64,000 nucleotides of DNA from Terrabacter sp. Ter38 (GTDB lineage Bacteria; Actinomycetota; Actinomycetes; Actinomycetales; Dermatophilaceae), in contig NZ_JALJRZ010000004.1 of assembly GCF_024519435.1 (NCBI RefSeq), positions 186,001-250,000 of the forward strand. The letters run 5' to 3'. The notes under the pieces were generated by a model that saw nothing but the letters and a program-made list of their open reading frames with translations, searched no databases and was not told the origin of the DNA. Of this stretch, positions 1 to 7,638 are shown piece after piece. Each line of letters begins with the position of its first letter. Position 1 is the stretch's first letter. Both the position numbers and the translations under genes were made by a program.

Positions 1-20
1 GACCGGACGAAGGACGCCTC

Positions 21-971
21 GTGACGCCGCCGCCCCTCACCCCGGACCAGCTGCACCGCTTCGGCTACCTCGGACCGCGCGGCACGTTCACGCAGATGGC
101 CCTCGACGCCTGGGACGCGGCCGAGGGCCGCGACCACCTGCCGTTCGGCTCGGTCGACGCGGCGCTCGCGGCGCTGCGGGCCGGCGACATCGACGCGGCG
201 ATGGTCCCGATCGAGAACTCCGTCGAGGGCGGCGTCTCCGCGACCCTCGACTCGCTGGCGACGGGCGAGCCCCTCGTCGTCATCGGCGAGGTGCTCGTCC
301 CGATCACGTTCGTCCTCTGCGCCCGGCCGGGTCTGCCGCTCGACGCGGTCCGCACGGTCGGCACCCACTCGCACGCCTGGGCCCAGGTGCGCCGCTGGAT
401 GGGGGCGCACCTGCCCGACGCGGAGTACCTCCCGACCCTGTCGACGGCTGCGAGCGCCGCCGCGCTCGGGCAGCCGGGCGACGTCATGTTCGACGCCGGT
501 GTCTGCGCGCCCGTCGCGGCCCGCAACGAGGGGCTCGAGATCCTCGCCGACGACATCGGTGACAACGCGTCGGCCGTGACGCGCTTCGTCCTCGTCGCGC
601 GACCGGGCACGCTGCCCGAGCCGACCGGCGCCGACAAGACGACGGTCGTGCTCTTCCAGCGCGACGACCACGCCGGCGGCCTGCTCGAGCTGCTCGAGCA
701 GTTCGCGGTCCGCGGCGTCAACATGACCCGCCTCGAGTCGCGGCCCACGGGCGAGGCCATGGGCTCGTACTGCTTCTCCATCGACTTCGAGGGCCACGTC
801 CTCGACGCGCGCGTCGGGGAGACCCTCATGGGCCTGCGGCGGGTGTGTGCCGAGGTGCGGTTCCTCGGGTCCTACCCGCGCGCCGACGGCGGTCGCCCCG
901 ACGCCCGGCCCGGCACGTCCGACGACGACTTCGACCGGGCGAGGACCTGGCTCGACGACCTGCGCGCCTGA
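21..971 (+). CDS. pheA: Prephenate dehydratase
   Basis: Converts prephenate to phenylpyruvate in phenylalanine synthesis, in the cytosol. At 316 residues it has the usual length of the monofunctional enzyme, with no chorismate mutase domain. The N-terminal part (about residues 15-195) is the periplasmic-binding-like dehydratase fold opening with YLGPRGTFTQMA. It ends in the family's catalytic T-R-F motif (T187-R188-F189, within SAVTRFVLVA). A C-terminal ACT domain follows (from about residue 208), with an ESRP motif (in NMTRLESRP) of the phenylalanine-binding allosteric site, so feedback inhibition is expected. The GTG start at 21 gives a full-length protein. The upstream neighbour lies outside the window; in many actinobacteria serS is nearby, and here serS is about 35 kb away. 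Confidence 0.95.
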   Translation: MTPPPLTPDQLHRFGYLGPRGTFTQMALDAWDAAEGRDHLPFGSVDAALAALRAGDIDAAMVPIENSVEGGVSATLDSLATGEPLVVIGEVLVPITFVLCARPGLPLDAVRTVGTHSHAWAQVRRWMGAHLPDAEYLPTLSTAASAAALGQPGDVMFDAGVCAPVAARNEGLEILADDIGDNASAVTRFVLVARPGTLPEPTGADKTTVVLFQRDDHAGGLLELLEQFAVRGVNMTRLESRPTGEAMGSYCFSIDFEGHVLDARVGETLMGLRRVCAEVRFLGSYPRADGGRPDARPGTSDDDFDRARTWLDDLRA

Positions 972-1005
972 CCGGCACTCCTCGGGAGGTCGGGCCGGCT
1001 CGGCG

Positions 1006-1806
1006 TCAGCCGATCGTCGCGCCCATCTTGAGCAGGAAGAGCGTCTCGTCGCCCACGACACCGTCGTCCCCGAGGCGGTTGGCCTGCTGGAATCGCTGGA
1101 CGGCCTTCTTCGTCTCGGCACCGAAGTCGCCGTCGACGGTGATCCTGGCGCCCGCGGCCCGCAGCGCCCGCTGGAGCGTCACGACGTCGGCTCCCTTCGA
1201 GCCGACCTTGAGCGTGTCGTCCCCGAGTGAGCGCGAGATGAGCAACACCCACATGCCGGCGTCGATGCGTCCCGGCTTGGGCGCCGGCCCCTCGAAGGTC
1301 TCCTCGACCTTGGTCACCGCCGCGCGGGTCTGGGCGCCGTAGACGCCGTCGACCGCTATGGGGCCGTAGTCGGCGTCGTTGAGGAAGCACTGGAGCGCCC
1401 GCACCGCCGCTTCCTTCGCGCCCGGCTCGAGCACGGGGTATGCCGGCAGGGTCCGCTCGCAAGCACCCGCGACGCTCCCCGGGTCGGTCGCCGTCGGCGC
1501 CGGTGTCGTCGGCGCCGGCGTCGTCGGCGTCGGCGTCGCGCTGGGCGTGGCCGACGGACGCGGGGTGGGTTTCGTCGGGGTGAGCGGGGCGGCCCTCACC
1601 GTCGGGATCGGCTCGGTGGAGCCGGGCTGGACGGTGCCCGTCGCCGTCGCCGCCGCCGTCGCCGTGGGCGACTCGACGGCGGACGTCGTCTGTGGCGTCG
1701 TGCCGCTGCAGGCAGCCAGCGTCAGGCCGAGCACGACCATCGTTGCGGCCGAGGCGAACCCGCGCGACCGATCGTGAGTGTTCCGAACGCCTGCCATGCC
1801 CTGCAC
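1006..1806 (-). CDS. Secreted lipoprotein with two peptidoglycan-binding domains
   Basis: A 266-residue envelope protein. The N-terminus has a hydrophobic signal segment ending in the lipobox LAAC-S (Cys near residue 33), so it should be lipidated and held on the outer face of the membrane. Residues about 40-105 are a Pro/Thr/Ala-rich linker likely to span the wall. Two PG_binding_1 repeats follow: the first around residues 120-195 (AVDGVYGAQTRAAV) and the second around 200-262 (TVDGDFGAETKKAVQRFQ). There is no catalytic domain, so it probably anchors to murein or localises a partner. It converges on pheA across a 34-bp gap. M1 or M4 may be the real start. Specific role unknown. Confidence 0.85.
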   Translation of the reverse strand: MQGMAGVRNTHDRSRGFASAATMVVLGLTLAACSGTTPQTTSAVESPTATAAATATGTVQPGSTEPIPTVRAAPLTPTKPTPRPSATPSATPTPTTPAPTTPAPTATDPGSVAGACERTLPAYPVLEPGAKEAAVRALQCFLNDADYGPIAVDGVYGAQTRAAVTKVEETFEGPAPKPGRIDAGMWVLLISRSLGDDTLKVGSKGADVVTLQRALRAAGARITVDGDFGAETKKAVQRFQQANRLGDDGVVGDETLFLLKMGATIG

Positions 1807-2247
1807 CCTGACTCCCCTGAGCTCACGTCGCGCGGTCCCTGACGTCCGCCCACGTTCGAGAAGTATGCGCCGCCCGGAGGGAGCGCGCGAGCCCGACGCG
1901 CGGCGACGGCATACGCGCGCCGTGCCCGGCCGATGGCGGCCTGCGTTGTGGGCAGGGAAGGGGGCGCCGGTGCTGCCAGGCCCGGCGCCCCACGGTCGGG
2001 ACCGCCCCCTGAAGGTCCCGAACCCCTGTGCAGGTCACCCGGCCTGCTGCCCCTCCGCAGTGCCCCGTTGCAGCCCGGTGACCGTTCCCCCTGACCACCC
2101 AGAGTCGTCCCGTCCGGGGTTGATACGTCTCCGGACGAAAAAGTTCGGAAGGCCCGATGTATCAGGAAAACGAGTACGGACACTCAGTCGGGTGTAAGGG
2201 TCTTTCCAACACCATCCGTCCCTCGACCAGCCAGCAGGAGGTTGTCG
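1807..2247. promoter_or_regulatory. Intergenic region with nested inverted repeat, likely promoter of the subtilase-sigma-CHAT unit
   Basis: About 440 bp separate two divergent genes. Most of it is G+C-rich and I see no convincing gene. The part nearest the protease (about 2115-2220) is clearly richer in A+T. It holds a nested dyad: TGATAC at 2121-2126 pairs with GTATCA at 2159-2164, and inside it TCCGGAC at 2130-2136 pairs with GTTCGGA at 2143-2149 with one mismatch. This is a plausible operator or sigma-dependent promoter element for the downstream unit. No -35/-10 pair is clear enough to call. A GGCATAC heptamer lies near 1909. Confidence 0.4.
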
Positions 2248-3792
2248 ATGTCAGAGTCGGGTCCCGACGCCCCACAGGGAGCGACCGGCGAGAACGCGAC
2301 CGGTGGCGCCCGCCGCCCCGAACGTCCGCCCGTCCGCGCCCTCGACCCGGCCACGGCGATGCGCCTGACCGACGGTCGCCCGCCGCTTCCCGCCCTCTAC
2401 CTCTCCGACCGCCTCCTCGTGCGCAACGAGGGCGGTCGGACCCGCGGCCTCGACGACCTCGGTGAGTCGCTCGCGAAGCTCGACCTCGGCTACACGGTGA
2501 CCCCGCGGCAGGACGGCGGCACCCGCGACCTCGACCAGCCCGGCTGGGGCACGAGCATCACGATCCGGCCGCCCCGGTCGCCCATCGAGCCCGTCGACGC
2601 CTGGAGCGTGCTCCAGCGGCTCCGCCAGGAGAACGAACCGATCGCCGAACGCCTGAGTCTCGAGCACGTGCTGCGCCCCGCCGACGGCTACTGGGGCGGC
2701 GTCGGTGGCTACTGGGGTGGCGTGGGTGGCTACTGGGGTGGCGTGGGTGGCTACTGGGGCGGTGTGTCGAACGCCGTCCAGGAGTATGCCGTCCCGGGAC
2801 GCGGGGGCCGGATGCCGGTCGCGCTCGCCCTGCCCGACCCGCGCCTGAGGGCGCGGACGCTCGAACGCAGCCCCGTCGTCGTCGTGCCCGACACGGCCAT
2901 CGCCGGGCACCCGTGGTTCAAGGACGACTCCGGCATCGTGCGCCTCGAGCTCAAGGAGGGCCGGCTCGTCCCGCTGCTCACCGGAGCCCCGGTCGATCCC
3001 CCGGTCTCCGTCCCTGCACCCACCGAGCCGGTGGGGCTGCTGCAGGGGCATGCGACCTTCATCGCGGGCCTGCTCCGGCAGGGCTGCCCCGAGGCGACGA
3101 TCGTCTCGATCCCCGTCATGGGCGACGACGGCGTCGTCGACGAGAGCTACCTGCTCGACGTGCTCCAGGCCCTGCTCGACCGGCACGCGCACGGTCAGCA
3201 GCACGACGCGTCCGAGGTCGTCGACGTGCTCAACCTGTCGATGGGCTACTACGCCGAGGACCGCACGTACACCTCCGGCCCGGTCGCCGACCTGCTCGAC
3301 CGGTTCGCCGAGCACGGCGTCCTCGTCGTCGCGGGCGTCGGCAACGACGGCACCGACGCACCCTTCGTGCCCGCGGCGCTCGCGGCCGAGCCGCCCACGC
3401 GGATCACGGCCAAGTCGATGCCTCCGCTCGCGAGCGTCGGGGCAAGCAATCCCGACGGCGTCACGGTAGCCCTCTTCTCCAACAACCTGCCGGTCGTCAG
3501 CGCGGTGCGCGCAGGCGTCTCGGTCGTCAGCACCTTGCCGCTCACCAACGGCATGGGCCAGCCGTCGTCGCAGGTCTCGGCCGACGGCACGGTGCGCTGC
3601 ACGGTCGACCCCGACGACTACACGGGCGGTTTCGGCGTCTGGAGCGGCACGTCCTTCTCCACCCCGGTCTTCGCGGCAGAGCTTGCGGCGGCCCTCATCG
3701 ACGAGGGCGGCCTGACCGACGTCTCGTCGCCCGTCATGCGCAAGCGCGCCATCCGCGCCCTGCGCTCCTGCATCGGAAGGGCGCGATCATGA
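2248..3792 (+). CDS. S8 family (subtilisin-like) serine protease with GYWGGVG repeats
   Basis: A 514-residue subtilase. An AGGAGG at 2236-2241 abuts a TTG at 2242 but sits 6 nt before ATG 2248, so I chose the ATG. The catalytic triad is readable: Asp215 in VVVVPDTAIAG, His268 in LQGHATFIAGL and Ser469 in SGTSFSTPVFAAE. The NLSMGYY strand (about residue 330) is also typical of the family. There is no signal peptide or membrane segment, unlike most secreted subtilases, which suggests a cytosolic protease. Residues about 1-145 are a non-catalytic N-terminal domain, followed by four tandem GYWGGVG units (147-173) before the catalytic domain. The stop overlaps the sigma factor start (ATGA), implying coupled translation. 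Substrate unknown; a role in a regulatory proteolysis pathway with the neighbouring CHAT protein is inferred. Confidence 0.88.
   Translation: MSESGPDAPQGATGENATGGARRPERPPVRALDPATAMRLTDGRPPLPALYLSDRLLVRNEGGRTRGLDDLGESLAKLDLGYTVTPRQDGGTRDLDQPGWGTSITIRPPRSPIEPVDAWSVLQRLRQENEPIAERLSLEHVLRPADGYWGGVGGYWGGVGGYWGGVGGYWGGVSNAVQEYAVPGRGGRMPVALALPDPRLRARTLERSPVVVVPDTAIAGHPWFKDDSGIVRLELKEGRLVPLLTGAPVDPPVSVPAPTEPVGLLQGHATFIAGLLRQGCPEATIVSIPVMGDDGVVDESYLLDVLQALLDRHAHGQQHDASEVVDVLNLSMGYYAEDRTYTSGPVADLLDRFAEHGVLVVAGVGNDGTDAPFVPAALAAEPPTRITAKSMPPLASVGASNPDGVTVALFSNNLPVVSAVRAGVSVVSTLPLTNGMGQPSSQVSADGTVRCTVDPDDYTGGFGVWSGTSFSTPVFAAELAAALIDEGGLTDVSSPVMRKRAIRALRSCIGRARS
2686..2766 (+). repeat. Four tandem 21-bp units coding GYWGGVG
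   Basis: Inside the subtilase gene, a 21-bp unit (GGC TAC TGG GGY GGY GTS GGT) is repeated four times in frame; the last copy lacks its final Gly codon. The copies are almost identical at the DNA level, differing only at third positions. This indicates recent expansion or homogenisation. The Gly/Tyr/Trp-rich strip sits between the N-terminal domain and the catalytic Asp of the protease. Confidence 0.9.
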
Positions 3793-4370
3793 CGCCGACC
3801 CCCACCGCTCCCGACGGACTCGGGACCCGCGCGGGGAAGGCGTTCGCCGCCTACCGCGCGGGGGAGCGAGAGCGGCTGTCCGAGCTCGTCGACCTCGTGA
3901 CACCGGTCCTCTGGAACGCCGCGCGTTCCCAGGGCGGGGCGCCGGCGACGTGCGAGGACGCCATCCAGACGGCGTTCCTCCAGCTCGTGGACCGGGCCGA
4001 CTCGATCAACGAGCCGGCCGCGGTGCTCGGCTGGCTCGTCGTCGTCGTCAAGCGCGAGGTCTGGCGGCTGGCCCGGGGGGCCCGGCGGGAGTTCGGTGTC
4101 GAGGAGGTGCCGGAGGCGCCGGCGCAGCAGCTCGACCCCGAGGCGCAGTCGATCCTCTCCGAGCGCCAGCGCGTGCTCTGGACGCACGTCTCGACCCTCT
4201 CACCGCGGTGCCAGGAGCTGCTCCGGGTCATCGCCTTCGCCGACCGCCCTGACTACGCCGCCATCGCGGAGTCGCTGGGGATGCCGGTCGGCAGCATCGG
4301 CCCGACCCGTGGCCGCTGCCTCCAGAAGCTGAGGACAACCCTCGGCACCGACCCCGGATGGGCGGTCTGA
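3789..4370 (+). CDS. ECF-type RNA polymerase sigma factor
   Basis: A 193-residue sigma-70 family protein with only regions 2 and 4. Region 2 spans about residues 25-100 (PATCEDAIQTAFLQLVDR, then NEPAAVLGWLVVVVKREVWRL). Region 4 spans about residues 130-185, with a helix-turn-helix around DYAAIAESLGMPVGSIGPTRGRCLQKL. ATG 3789 overlaps the subtilase stop by 4 nt, and the next gene begins 1 nt after its stop, so the three are one operon. The linker between the regions is short and there is no extra SnoaL-like domain. No classical zinc anti-sigma factor is adjacent; the following 168-residue protein occupies that position. The target promoters are unknown. Confidence 0.88.
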   Translation: MTPTPTAPDGLGTRAGKAFAAYRAGERERLSELVDLVTPVLWNAARSQGGAPATCEDAIQTAFLQLVDRADSINEPAAVLGWLVVVVKREVWRLARGARREFGVEEVPEAPAQQLDPEAQSILSERQRVLWTHVSTLSPRCQELLRVIAFADRPDYAAIAESLGMPVGSIGPTRGRCLQKLRTTLGTDPGWAV

Positions 4371-4371
4371 C

Positions 4372-4878
4372 ATGACATCTCACACTGACGCCATCGATGC
4401 CCGCGACATCGCCAACCTGCACCACGTGCGTGACCTCTTCGGGCACGCCGACCCCGTCCCGAGCGACCTCGCCGAGCGAATCAAGTTCGCGATCACCGTC
4501 CACGCCCTGCACGCCGAGGTCGCCGAGCTCATGGACTCGGCCCTGCTGACGACGCGGGGCGCTGACGCCAAGGTCGAGCCGACACCGACCGACTCGGTGA
4601 CCTTCACGGCCGCCTCGGTGAGCCTCATGGTCTCGTCCGGCCCTGCTGACTCCGACGACACGGACGACGCCGACGACCGCGTGCGCGTCGACGGATGGGT
4701 GACGACACCGGGTGCCCAGATCGAGGCCGTGACCACCGAAGGCAGCTCGAGGGTCATTTCGGATGCGAACGGGCGCTTTGTTCTGGATGATCTACCCCAT
4801 GGGCCGGTGCACTTCGTCGTCACCGATCCTGGCAACGAGGACATGCGACCGGTCATCACCCCCACCATCCAGATCTGA
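4372..4878 (+). CDS. Small protein with carboxypeptidase-regulatory-like C-terminus, next to sigma factor
   Basis: A 168-residue soluble acidic protein starting 1 nt after the sigma factor stop. Residues about 10-60 form a helical segment (DIANLHHVRDLFGHADPVPSD, then LAERIKFAITVHALHAEVAEL). The middle (65-100) is Ser/Thr/Asp-rich and looks disordered. Residues about 102-160 resemble a small beta-sandwich of the carboxypeptidase-regulatory-like type (VRVDGWVTTPGAQIEAVTT, then DANGRFVLDDLPHGPVHFVVT). It has no membrane segment and no HxxxCxxC anti-sigma motif. Its position between a sigma factor and a CHAT protease makes it a candidate anti-sigma factor or protease substrate. That role is inferred from position only. 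The name of the fold is a resemblance judged by eye. Confidence 0.7.
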   Translation: MTSHTDAIDARDIANLHHVRDLFGHADPVPSDLAERIKFAITVHALHAEVAELMDSALLTTRGADAKVEPTPTDSVTFTAASVSLMVSSGPADSDDTDDADDRVRVDGWVTTPGAQIEAVTTEGSSRVISDANGRFVLDDLPHGPVHFVVTDPGNEDMRPVITPTIQI

Positions 4879-4983
4879 GGATCTGGCCTGACGTGGTGAC
4901 CGGCCCCTGAGGAGAGGCCGGCGGGAACCATCGATCTGCTCGAGAGTGCACGCACGCTGCGCGAGCAGGGTGCCGCGGACAAC

Positions 4984-7515
4984 ATGGCCGGCCGGCCGGT
5001 CGACGCGGCGCGCTCGCTGACGGCGGCTCTCGACGAGATCGAGCGCGTGGCGGACGCCGCGCCCTCACGGGACCGTCTCGAGCTGCGGTGCAAGACCCTC
5101 ATCACGCTGGCCCTGACCGAGTTCATGCTGTCCGGGGTGGAGGCCGCCCTGGCCCGGCTCGCCGAGGCCGAGACGCTCGTCGACGAGCTCGACGACGACG
5201 CGCTCCGGTCCCGGCTGGACTACCAGCGCGCCAACATCCACGGCCGCGTCGGTGACCTCGCCTCGGCGTGGGACGGGCTCGAAGGGGCGGTGCGCCGCCT
5301 CGACGCCTTCACCGAGCGCGAGCAGTGCTCGGTGCACCTGAGCCGCGGCATGCTCGCCTTCGAGCTGCTGCGGCCGCAGGAGGCGCTCGAGTCCTTCGCC
5401 GAGGCGGCGCGCCTCGCGCACGAGCTCGGCGAGGTCGCCCAGGAGTTCATGGCCCGGCACAACGAGGGGTATGCCGCCTACCTCCTCGGTGACATCCCGC
5501 GCTCCCTCGCCGGTATGGCGCTCGCCGAGGAGCTGGAGTCCGACGTCTTCACGGGACCGGCGCGCCTCGACCGTGCCCAGGTGCTGCTCGAGGCGGGGCT
5601 CGTGCAGGAGGCCGTCGAGGCCCTGCACGGCGGCCTCGAGGCCCTCGAGGGCGACGGCCACGACCAGATGCGGGCCGAGTTCGAGCTCGCCCTGGCCCGC
5701 GCGCACCGGCTCCTCGGCCACCTCGACCTGGCAGCCTCGGCCGCGGCGTCGGCTCGCGAGACGTATGCCCGCATCGGAGCGACCGCCTGGGCGGCCAAGG
5801 CCATGCTCGTCGGCCTGCTCGTCGAGCTGGACCGCCAGCGGCGCGCCCGTCGTGGTCGTGAGCGGGACGGGCTCGAGGGTGGCGCGGACGCCACGGTGGC
5901 GCTCGCCGCGGCTGCGGCTGCGACGGCCGACGAGCTCTCCGAGACGGCGACCGAGCTCGGGGACTCGGAGCTCGCCGACAGCGCTCGGGTCGTCGCCGCT
6001 CAGGCCCTGCTGCTCACCGGTGACCCGGCAGGAGCCAACACGCGGCTACTCAGCCTCGAGAGGGTCTCCACCGGGTCGCTCTCCGACGAGCTCGATGCTG
6101 CGGCCGTCACCGCGATGACGCTCGTCGCCACGGGCGACCTCACGCCGGCCCGACGCATCCTGGCTCGCGCCTCCCGTCGTCTCGCCGCCGGTCAGGAGGG
6201 CAGTGCCAGCCTCGACCTGCGCACTGCTCGTGCGGTCCACGGAGCCCGGCTCTCCGAGCTCGACCTCGAGCTCGCCGTGCCGCGGGGCAGCGGCGCCGTG
6301 CTCGAGGCCCTCGAGCGGTGGCGCAGCGCGACCGACCGTCTGCCGTCGCTCGGGCGACCCGACGACGAGCAGCTCGCGCGGCTCACCGAGCAGCTGCGCG
6401 CCGTCCGGGGGCACCTGCGCGGGGAGAGTGACCCGGAGCAGGCACGCGAGCTGCACGACCACGCCTCCCGCCTCGAGCGGCAGATCCGCGACCGCGACTG
6501 GGCCCTGAGCCGCAGCGGCGGTGCCTCCCGTGCGGTGCCCGTGCGTGTCCGGGCGGCCCGTGAGCACCTGGGCCGCGTCGACCGTGATCTCGTGTGGTTC
6601 TTCCGGCACCGCGGCCGCATCGGCGCGGTCGGGGTCGTCGGAGGCCGGGCGACGCTGCGTGACCTCATGCCGGCCGACCGTGCCGCCGAGCTCGCCCAAC
6701 GCATCCGCGTCGACCTGCGGGCCGCGGCCACGCACCACCTCGGCCCGCTCGGCGGTGCCGTCTGGTCCTCGCTGCGCGCCAGCGCGACCGAGCTGGACGA
6801 CGGACTGCTCCGGCCGTGGCGCACCGACCGCGGCCTCGTCGTCGTGACGTGCCCCGAGCTGTCGGCGCTCCCGTGGGCGCTCCTGCCGTCGATGACGGGG
6901 CGACCGTTCACGGTTGCCCTGTCATTGACGTCGTTCACCCGCCGGGCCTCGTCCCATGACGAGACCCCCCGGCCGGCACCGGTCCACGTCAGCGTCGGCC
7001 CGTCGGTGCCCCGCGCGTCGGGCGAGGGTCGCAGCATCGTCGGCACGTGGGGCGAGGCTGCCCGCCTCGCCGAGCCGTCCCGTCGGATCGAGCTCGTCGA
7101 CGCGCTCGCGCGGCCCGGTGTCGTCCACGTCGCCGCGCACGGGACCCATCAGGTGGAGTCGCCGCTCTTCTCCTCGCTCGTGCTCCACGACGGGCCCGTC
7201 TTCGCGCACGAGCTCCAGCCGACGGGGGTGCGCGCCGACCACGTCGTGCTCTCGGCCTGCGAGGTCGGGCTCACCTCACCCCGACCCGGTCACGAGTCGC
7301 TCGGGCTCGCCCTGTCGCTGCTCTCCCTCGGGGCCCGCTCGGTCGTCGCGGCGGTCTCGCCCGTGCCCGACGACGTCGCCGCGACGACGATGACGCGTCA
7401 CCACGAGCTGCTCGCCTCGGGCCTGCCGAGCGACGAGGCCCTGGCCCGCGCGGTGGCCGAGACCGACGACGTGGCCGCAGCCTTTCTCAACCTCGGTGGC
7501 CAGCACCGCCCCTGA
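4984..7515 (+). CDS. TPR-CHAT protein (caspase-like cysteine protease)
   Basis: An 843-residue protein. The N-terminal two-thirds is Ala/Leu/Glu-rich helical repeats of TPR type, for example AHELGEVAQEFMARHNEGYA. The C-terminus (about 640-843) is a CHAT domain, a clan CD peptidase fold related to caspases. The catalytic dyad is intact: His719 in VVHVAAHGTH and Cys759 in HVVLSACEVGL, followed by the usual SLLSLGARSVVAAVSPVPDD. ATG 4984 is the first conventional start, but the in-frame sequence upstream to the TGA at 4897 reads like the beginning of the same TPR helix (DLLESARTLREQGAADNM). It contains no ATG, GTG or TTG, so a non-canonical start (ATC 4930 or CTG 4936, after GAGGAGAGG at 4909-4917) or a sequence error is possible. 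It belongs to the subtilase-sigma unit, 105 bp after the previous stop. It probably senses a signal through the TPR domain and cleaves a specific protein. Confidence 0.88.
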   Translation: MAGRPVDAARSLTAALDEIERVADAAPSRDRLELRCKTLITLALTEFMLSGVEAALARLAEAETLVDELDDDALRSRLDYQRANIHGRVGDLASAWDGLEGAVRRLDAFTEREQCSVHLSRGMLAFELLRPQEALESFAEAARLAHELGEVAQEFMARHNEGYAAYLLGDIPRSLAGMALAEELESDVFTGPARLDRAQVLLEAGLVQEAVEALHGGLEALEGDGHDQMRAEFELALARAHRLLGHLDLAASAAASARETYARIGATAWAAKAMLVGLLVELDRQRRARRGRERDGLEGGADATVALAAAAAATADELSETATELGDSELADSARVVAAQALLLTGDPAGANTRLLSLERVSTGSLSDELDAAAVTAMTLVATGDLTPARRILARASRRLAAGQEGSASLDLRTARAVHGARLSELDLELAVPRGSGAVLEALERWRSATDRLPSLGRPDDEQLARLTEQLRAVRGHLRGESDPEQARELHDHASRLERQIRDRDWALSRSGGASRAVPVRVRAAREHLGRVDRDLVWFFRHRGRIGAVGVVGGRATLRDLMPADRAAELAQRIRVDLRAAATHHLGPLGGAVWSSLRASATELDDGLLRPWRTDRGLVVVTCPELSALPWALLPSMTGRPFTVALSLTSFTRRASSHDETPRPAPVHVSVGPSVPRASGEGRSIVGTWGEAARLAEPSRRIELVDALARPGVVHVAAHGTHQVESPLFSSLVLHDGPVFAHELQPTGVRADHVVLSACEVGLTSPRPGHESLGLALSLLSLGARSVVAAVSPVPDDVAATTMTRHHELLASGLPSDEALARAVAETDDVAAAFLNLGGQHRP

Positions 7516-7529
7516 GTGCGCCCCCCATC

Positions 7530-7606
7530 CCGAACCGAACGCAGCGTTCGATGGCGAACTCATTGCTCTAACCGTGAGTTCGGGACCGAACGCGGCGTTC
7601 GGTCGG
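7530..7606. repeat. Long nested palindrome between convergent genes
   Basis: A 77-bp imperfect inverted repeat lies between the CHAT gene and a convergent monooxygenase gene. The arms of about 32 nt meet around a 12-nt centre (7563-7574); the inner stem is GAACTCA (7556-7562) with TGAGTTC (7575-7581). Each arm is itself a palindrome: CCGAACGC-A-GCGTTCG at 7535-7550 and CCGAACGC-G-GCGTTCGG at 7586-7602. It could act as a bidirectional terminator or a cruciform/REP-like element. The double dyads would also suit a dimeric protein-binding site. Confidence 0.8.
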
Positions 7607-7638
7607 CTCTGTGGCGGTCGGTGGCGGTCGGTGGCGGG

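Noticed and set aside
2686-2766. Possible CRISPR-like repeat array
   Set aside because: The units are contiguous 21-bp coding repeats without spacers.
2248-7515. Type III-E CRISPR (Craspase) locus
   Set aside because: Only the protease-sigma theme is shared; there is no Cas7-like effector and no CRISPR array in the window.
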